Origin: Streptomyces sp. DH5
GTDB lineage: Bacteria > Actinomycetota > Actinomycetes > Streptomycetales > Streptomycetaceae
Length of the DNA: 55,840 nt
Reading direction: 5' to 3'
NCBI RefSeq assembly: GCF_020873915.1
Contig: NZ_JAHWGP010000044.1
Location: 1 to 55,840, forward strand
Shown: positions 47,080 to 55,840 of the stretch, piece after piece
Position numbering within the stretch: the stretch's first letter is position 1
Layout of the letters: the number at the start of each line of letters is the position of its first letter
The notes under the pieces: generated by a model
Told to the model about the DNA's origin: nothing
Databases searched by the model: none
The model's input: only the letters and a program-made list of their open reading frames with translations
Position numbers and translations under genes: made by a program

Positions 47080-47480
47080 GTGTCCGCTCCCGGGGACAAG
47101 GCCCGATCACTTCTCAAAGACCCTGGCTCGGCGGGCAGCCGGAGATGCCCCTGCGGCACGGCTTGGCCGAGGTCATCTAGTCGTTCAGGGACCTGCGGGC
47201 GGCGGCGCGACTCGACGCAGTCGACTGAACGGCGCGCGTCGGCCCGGGTCCTCTGCGCCGCTTCCCGCCCGGGCGGCTGTCGTGCAACCCGAGCCACCGC
47301 GTCCCGCCCGAGTGTGCGAGGGCTCGTGCGCCGGCCGTGCGACGGACCGTCATGCGCGGCCACTGATCCGGTGCGCTCCGGAAACCGGCATGCGCGTTAG
47401 CGTGATCCTCTGCCACATGGAGTGTCCATGGGCCGGGTCGGCCCGCACGAGGGTCTGCGACGGAGAGTGACGGAACTGCG
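47080..47480. other. Scar region between the transposase fragment and the FKBP gene
   Basis: About 400 bp of non-coding remnants. I see no intact gene. The last 80 bp include the FKBP promoter and a GGAGAG ribosome site. Confidence 0.35.
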
Positions 47481-47891
47481 ATGAGTGAACTGACGAAGCC
47501 CGAGGTCGAGGTCCCGGAGGGTGCTGCGCCTGCCGAACTGACCGTCCGGGACCTGGTCGTCGGGGACGGGGCCGAGGTGAAGCCGGGCACGGTGGTCAGG
47601 GTCCACTACGTCGGGGTGACCTTCGAGACCGGGAAGGAGTTCGACTCCTCCTGGGACCGTGACCAGCCCTTCAAGTTCGCTCTGGGCAGCGGCAGGGTCA
47701 TCAAGGGCTGGGACCGGGGGTTGAGGGGGATGAAGGTCGGCGGTCGGCGCGAGATCGTCGTTCCCCCGCGTCTCGGCTACGGCAACCAGTCGCCCTCGCC
47801 GTTGATCCCGGCGGGCTCGACCCTGGTCTTCGTGGTGGACCTGCTCGACTCGTACTCCGCCGGCACAGGCGGCTGGAGCAACGCCCGCTGA
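47481..47891 (+). CDS. FKBP-type peptidyl-prolyl cis-trans isomerase
   Basis: 136 residues. The complete FKBP domain covers about 15-128, with VRVHYVGVTFETGKEFDSSWDRDQPF, the conserved VIKGWDRGLRGMKVGGRREIVVPP, LGYG and an IPAGSTLVFVVDLLD end. It has no signal peptide, so it is cytoplasmic. It catalyses prolyl isomerisation and may help folding. It sits within the decayed mobile region, perhaps as cargo or as resident core; ribosome site and codon use look normal. Confidence 0.93.
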   Translation: MSELTKPEVEVPEGAAPAELTVRDLVVGDGAEVKPGTVVRVHYVGVTFETGKEFDSSWDRDQPFKFALGSGRVIKGWDRGLRGMKVGGRREIVVPPRLGYGNQSPSPLIPAGSTLVFVVDLLDSYSAGTGGWSNAR

Positions 47892-47935
47892 CCCAGACCG
47901 TTCCTGTTTCCGCGCCCTCGCCCCAGGCGTTCTCG

Positions 47936-48070
47936 TCATGGATCCGCGTGGAACGGCAGGTCCACGTCGCCCTCGACGGGGCCGGCCAGCTCCTGCAAGC
48001 ACTCGGGCAGTCGGCTGCGGCAGCGATCCCGCAGCACCCCGGCACGGGGAGCGGTGATCGTCGCGTCCAT
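47936..48070 (-). pseudogene. Remnant of a helical accessory protein
   Basis: A 44-codon frame (48070 to 47936) carries LPECLQELAGPVEGDVDLPF, which resembles the N-terminus of proteins found beside AbiEii-like nucleotidyltransferase toxins in actinomycetes. The frame ends soon after, with the remaining body missing. The similarity is from memory and short, so this is a tentative call; it could be a chance frame. Confidence 0.3.
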
Positions 48071-48745
48071 GCATTCAGTATCGCTGCCGGGAGGCGGCGG
48101 CACGGCGGATACGGGGCTCCCCTGTCGTGCGTACGAATCGGACGCCGCACACTCCTCCCTCGGGCATCTCCCATTGAGCGCGTTCCATCCTGAAAATCGC
48201 AGGCCATGGGCCCTGGTGTGGGTCGTGGCTGGTGGGCTCCGGCTGGTCGGGGGCGAGATCGTCAGCACGTGATCGTCTGTCACGGGTGAGGTCAGGCGTT
48301 CTGAGGCAGGCCCGGCGGCTGGCCGCGTAGGTTCCGCGGCATGACGGATGTGCTGACGTGGACGGTGCAGCAGCGGCTTGAGCTGGAGGAACGTGCGGAG
48401 CTGTTACGCACGGAGCCGGCCGGTATCTCCTCCGCCCGGCCCGGCCGGCACTCCCGGACCACACCAGCCCCGCGAGCTGCGGAATCAGGAGGAAACGATC
48501 CCATGGCCGACCGTACCGGCCTACCGCCGACCGTACCGACCGCTCTCCGGCCGTCGTTCCCGAACGGTCCTCGGCCGACGGTCCCTCACTCGCACCTGAA
48601 ACAATGGCGATCAGTCACGGCAGGGCGGCGCGATCGGTTGCGCACCGTTCTTGCCGCGGCTGGGGAGGCCGGTGCTCGGCGACGGTGTGGCTGAGGGCGG
48701 TGATGCCGTCGGAAGACGGGCTGAGAATACGGAGTGCTGCTGTTC
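48071..48745. other. Gap before the GH10 gene, with weak ORFs
   Basis: 675 bp without a recognised gene. A plus-strand frame 48341-48694 starts ATG and contains a second ATG at 48503 preceded by AGGAGGAAAC, an excellent ribosome site, giving a 63-residue unrecognised product. A repeated CCGACCGTACCG block is at 48506-48540. It may be the start of a truncated gene. Confidence 0.35.
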
Positions 48746-50464
48746 ATGCGGTTTCGAAAGAGCGCTGTCATCGCGGTTGTGTGTGCCTTGGTCGCTGGTG
48801 TCTCGGGGGACCGTGCCGGCACCTCCGCGCCCGCGGGGGGACCTGTGGAGGACCTCCTGAACGGCAGGGACTGGGCTCACTTCGCCGGCGGGAAGCCCAC
48901 GCACACAGGGGTACGGATCACACCCCTCGACCGGCGCATCACACGCCAGGACGGTACCGGCGGACAGCCGAACCCACCGGTGAACCTGCGCGGTCCCCAC
49001 ATGGTGTTCCGAGGGGATGTCCGGATCGAAGCCGGCCTGCGGCGCACGGATGACACGGATGCCTACCTGCATCTGTACGGTGAGACGCCGGTCATCTACG
49101 ACGAATGGCGCTACGAACGGCGCGGCGTGCGCATCGGCGTGGTCGGCGGGAGGCTCCGGATCGACCGCTGGGACGGGGACTCCGACAGACCTGCGCTGAC
49201 CCGGACCTTCGGGAGCGGCCTGGGGCTCGAAGTCCGCCTCGCCGTCGAAGTCCGCGCAAACAGGCTTGTGCTGGAGGCCGACGGCAGGGTCGTGGGAACC
49301 GTTGCCGCGCGGGACGTCTTCGGCAGTGGCCGCATCTGGTTCGGCGCGGATGCGGGAGCCCGTGGGAAGGGCTGGACCCTCAGCGATCTCCACGCGCGGT
49401 CACTGGGACGGGGCCGGATGTCCGTCGTGGACGCGCCTGGCCTGCGAGTGCCCCGGTCCAGCGATGCGATGCGTGATCTGGCGGCGGTTCTCCCACGCCC
49501 GATCCGCATGGGAACCGCCCTGGCCGCGGGCCCCTTGCTGACTGACAGCGCCTACCGCCGGACGGCGGGTGAGGAGTTCTCCATGCTGACGCCGGAGAAC
49601 GACTTCAAGCCGCAGTTCGTCCAGCCTCGACGCGGTGTGTTCGCGTTCGCGGAAGGCGATGTCTTGGTGGACTTCGCCGAGGCCAACAGGATGAAGGTGC
49701 ACGGCCACACCCTCGTCTGGTTCGAAGCCCTGCCCGCATGGATGCGTGCCGAGATGACGCACGAGCAACGCAGGCGCGTCATGGTGGAGCACATACGCGC
49801 GGTAGCGGGCCACTTCCGGGGGAAGGTGGCGGAATGGGACGTGGTGAACGAGCCCATGTCCGACGAGGATGAGGACTACTCCAACGGCAACCGGGGCGTG
49901 CGGCCACAGTTGTGGTTCGAAGCGATGGGTGAGCAGTACATCGACATCGCCTTCCATGCTGCCCGCGAGGCCGACCCGCACGCGGTGCTGTACCTCAACG
50001 AGTACGGGGTGGAGGAGGACGGTCCACGCTGGGATGCCCTCTACGCGCTGCTGATCCGGTTGAAGGAGCGGGGCGTTCCGATCGATGGCGTCGGTTTCCA
50101 GGACCACGAATACGCCGTCGGCGACCGTACCGACCCCGAGGTCTTCCGACGCAAGGTCCGGGCTTTGGCCGGGCTCGGCCTGAAGGCCCGGGTCTCGGAG
50201 GCGGACGTCCTCGTCGACGAGGACGAAGAGGACATCCAGGCCCGCCAGTTGGCGGGGAAACTCGCAGTCTGCGGCGAAGAACCCAACTGCACCTCGTTCT
50301 CGACCTGGGGTTTCACCGACAAGTACGGCTCCACGGCTGACCTGCGGCACTATCCCCCGAGTCCGGGAAACGCTCTTCCCTGGGACGCGGCGTACGAGGC
50401 GAAACCCGCCTACTGGGCACTGCGTGACGTCCTGGACGACGCTCGCCGCTCAGGTGCTGGATAG
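48746..50464 (+). CDS. Secreted GH10 endo-beta-1,4-xylanase with N-terminal beta-sandwich domain
   Basis: About 572 residues. A signal peptide (RFRKSAVIAVVCALVAGVSG) is followed by a laminin-G/DUF1080-like sandwich at about 75-225. The GH10 catalytic barrel is at about 250-565: FSMLTPENDFKPQ, HGHTLVWF, WDVVNEPM (acid/base Glu) and YLNEYG. The usual nucleophile motif TELDV reads RVSEADV here, keeping Glu. GH10 enzymes hydrolyse xylan, though the changed motif may reflect another substrate. I chose the ATG at 48746; GTG 48734 is possible. Confidence 0.88.
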   Translation: MRFRKSAVIAVVCALVAGVSGDRAGTSAPAGGPVEDLLNGRDWAHFAGGKPTHTGVRITPLDRRITRQDGTGGQPNPPVNLRGPHMVFRGDVRIEAGLRRTDDTDAYLHLYGETPVIYDEWRYERRGVRIGVVGGRLRIDRWDGDSDRPALTRTFGSGLGLEVRLAVEVRANRLVLEADGRVVGTVAARDVFGSGRIWFGADAGARGKGWTLSDLHARSLGRGRMSVVDAPGLRVPRSSDAMRDLAAVLPRPIRMGTALAAGPLLTDSAYRRTAGEEFSMLTPENDFKPQFVQPRRGVFAFAEGDVLVDFAEANRMKVHGHTLVWFEALPAWMRAEMTHEQRRRVMVEHIRAVAGHFRGKVAEWDVVNEPMSDEDEDYSNGNRGVRPQLWFEAMGEQYIDIAFHAAREADPHAVLYLNEYGVEEDGPRWDALYALLIRLKERGVPIDGVGFQDHEYAVGDRTDPEVFRRKVRALAGLGLKARVSEADVLVDEDEEDIQARQLAGKLAVCGEEPNCTSFSTWGFTDKYGSTADLRHYPPSPGNALPWDAAYEAKPAYWALRDVLDDARRSGAG

Positions 50465-50950
50465 GTACGGCGAACACCGCGAACGACGTGCCGCCGACGG
50501 ATCAGATGATCCACGATCACGTCGGGCGCGGTGCTTGACGGGGCCTTCATCAACAGTCCCTACCTCAACGCCTCCGCCGAGGAGTTCGAGGGCCGGCTGC
50601 CCGACGGCTTCCAGGGGAAGTGCGGACAGCGGGACTTCGCCACCCTCCGGCAGGACTTCCGCAACTCCTTTGACGGTGAGCTGGAAGGCTTCCGCTACCT
50701 CGACCCGATCGTCGGGTTCGTCGCGGGGTACTGCGGTAACGCTTACAACGACTTCTGCCGCCAAGAACTCCAGCTCAGTGGCCTGGGCCGGCAACGCCTG
50801 GCTGGTGTGCCCTCACAGGGGCCGGGCCGGCCCGGAGGGCGAGCGAGGTTCGCTCCGGTGGAAGTGGCAGGTCCCCTCCCTGTCACGAGCTCACTGCCGT
50901 CCGCACACGGCGGAGTGCGCCCAGTGATCGGGGCCGCTGCAGCGAGTGCA
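50465..50950. other. Region with a possible gene fragment downstream of the GH10 gene
   Basis: From the GTG at 50531 a frame carries protein-like sequence (FINSPYLNASAEEFEGRLPD, YCGNAYNDFCRQE) to about 50770. The tail of that frame then becomes the antisense of the amylase inhibitor. Another frame continues with WAGNAWLVCPHRGRAGPEG. I recognise neither. It is probably a remnant broken by a shift near 50770. Confidence 0.3.
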
Positions 50951-50957
50951 AAAAGCA

Positions 50958-50983
50958 TGCGCTCCCGACAGGCCGGGAGCGCA
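50958..50983 (-). terminator. Terminator of the amylase-inhibitor gene
   Basis: A 10-bp perfect stem (TGCGCTCCCG / CGGGAGCGCA), loop of 6. On the minus strand it is followed by GCTTTTTG, a T5 run. It lies 28 nt beyond the stop, in the expected place. Confidence 0.75.
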
Positions 50984-51010
50984 CGCCCGTTCCGCCGTGC
51001 GACCGCGCGG

Positions 51011-51340
51011 TCAGGCACCGTCGGCGTGGTCGCACAGGACGATGCCCTCGATCGTGTTCCCCTCGGTTCCGTAGCCCGGGAAGGTGAACCAGTTCCGCGG
51101 GGCCACCTCCTGGCAGGGGACGTCCATTCCGTCGCCGTACAGGACCTTCACCCTGTGGGCGGTCGAGCAGTCGTTGATCACGAACGTGTAGCGCCATCCC
51201 GGGCTGTACGTCAGGCACGCGGGTGCGGGGGTCTGGTTCCCCGCACTCTCCTGGGACTCGGCGTGGGCCACCGCGGCGGGCGTTGCCAGGGCCAGAGCCA
51301 TCGCGCACGTCACGAAAGTTGAACGCACAAACCGCTTCAT
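51011..51340 (-). CDS. Secreted alpha-amylase inhibitor, tendamistat family
   Basis: 109 residues. A signal peptide (VRSTFVTCAMALALATPAAVAHA) precedes a mature domain of about 80 residues. It matches the tendamistat pattern: ACLTYSPGWRYTFVINDC has the inhibitory Trp-Arg-Tyr between the first two Cys. VKVLYGDGMDVPCQEVAP and IVLCDH give the second Cys pair, so both disulfides are preserved. Such proteins block animal and insect alpha-amylases tightly. I set the ATG at 51340 (MKRFVRST) with GGGGAG upstream. The neighbouring gene is a starch enzyme transcribed in the same direction. Confidence 0.9.
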   Translation of the reverse strand: MKRFVRSTFVTCAMALALATPAAVAHAESQESAGNQTPAPACLTYSPGWRYTFVINDCSTAHRVKVLYGDGMDVPCQEVAPRNWFTFPGYGTEGNTIEGIVLCDHADGA

Positions 51341-51711
51341 CAGAGTGCTCCCCTTCACTTGCTGAACGGACATCCTCAGAGTACGGGGGTCCGGCAGGGG
51401 CATGAAAAACATTGCGGCAAGTTCCAGCAACTTGCGGTGCCTGTTTCAATAAACCCAGAAGACGCGGCTCCTCATGAACACGCAGCTCAGTGGCCAGAGC
51501 CGACATCACACCGCAGGATGACAGGACACAGCCGGACGGATGAACCCGCGAAGCCAGTAAGGTTACTGCCGGATAAAGCGGCATGTCTTACTCCTGCCAC
51601 CAGGCCGCGTTGCCGTCGATAAACGAACACATGGCCGCGCTCAGTGAGGCAGCCGCGACAAGACCGAAAGCTGTCGTCCCTCCCCCGTTCCGGGTGCCGG
51701 CCCCACATACG
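51341..51711. other. Intergenic region between inhibitor and amylopullulanase genes
   Basis: About 370 bp, more AT-rich around 51430-51640 than core DNA. No intact gene is visible on either strand. It carries the inhibitor promoter. Confidence 0.45.
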
Positions 51712-51747
51712 GAAGTGCCCGTACCGGGCTGCCGGTACGGGCACTTC
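51712..51747 (-). terminator. Strong hairpin after the amylopullulanase gene
   Basis: A 16-bp perfect stem (GAAGTGCCCGTACCGG / CCGGTACGGGCACTTC) with a 4-nt loop, 16 nt past the stop of the amylopullulanase. Confidence 0.8.
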
Positions 51748-51762
51748 GTGGGCCATTTCCTG

Positions 51763-55840
<4,078 letters not shown>

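Overview
The window is chromosomal DNA of a Streptomyces or a close relative. It is very GC-rich, uses GTG and TTG starts freely, and carries typical actinomycete families: a Rpf-type muralytic enzyme, a class F sortase, SCO0930-family lipoprotein repeats, a WS/DGAT acyltransferase and a PP2C phosphatase with an anti-sigma-type kinase domain. From memory, not from a search, the gene order matches roughly SCO0919 to SCO0980 of S. coelicolor: ornithine-lipid genes, the second succinate dehydrogenase, rmdA, a SCO0930-like lipoprotein, the SCO0958-like acyltransferase, rpfD and gnd.

Layout. 0-3 kb: a PRC-barrel/DUF2382 stress protein and the coupled pair olsB-olsA. 3-7.3 kb: sdhCAB, with a single membrane anchor, divergent from a LysR regulator. 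7.4-12.1 kb: a SnoaL-like protein, a methyltransferase coupled to the c-di-GMP enzyme RmdA, and a repeat lipoprotein. 12.2-16.1 kb: a cell-envelope block with a proline-rich anchored protein, a DUF4239 membrane protein, a small anchored secreted protein, a class F sortase and a Tat-exported polysaccharide deacetylase. 16.2-21.7 kb: a USP protein, an alpha/beta hydrolase with a divergent MarR regulator and two palindromic operators, a CapA-like lipoprotein, and an ECF sigma factor, unknown gene and zinc-finger anti-sigma set. 21.7-26.2 kb: a frameshifted Fpg/Nei glycosylase, the PP2C phosphatase and a lipase-maturation-factor membrane protein.

26.2-31 kb holds a compact four-gene operon for non-phosphorylating L-fucose oxidation (dehydratase, SDR, aldo/keto reductase, lactonase). 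Every junction overlaps by 4 nt, and a FadR/GntR regulator with a TGG-N5-CCA palindrome is divergent. 31-39.7 kb has an acetyltransferase followed by a decayed coupled small ORF, a 57-residue small ORF, a degenerate HD-like protein, an SDR lacking the catalytic Tyr, a wax ester/DGAT acyltransferase, the glycogen genes glgM and glgC, and a FhuF-like protein. Storage of lipid and of glycogen thus sit side by side. 39.9-46.2 kb has a DMT permease, rpfD (Rpf + LysM + M23), gnd, a proline-rich peptide, an Asp/Glu racemase-like protein, a small acetyltransferase and panD.

46.2-51.8 kb is accessory DNA: tyrosine-recombinase and IS3-transposase tails, other gene remnants, an FKBP isomerase, a GH10 enzyme and a tendamistat-type alpha-amylase inhibitor. 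It ends beside a large amylopullulanase that runs off the right edge. No rRNA, tRNA or CRISPR was seen. The observations most worth following are the amylase inhibitor next to the amylopullulanase, the sortase locus with unconventional substrates, the paired MarR operators, the fucose operon and its operator, and the frameshifted glycosylase.
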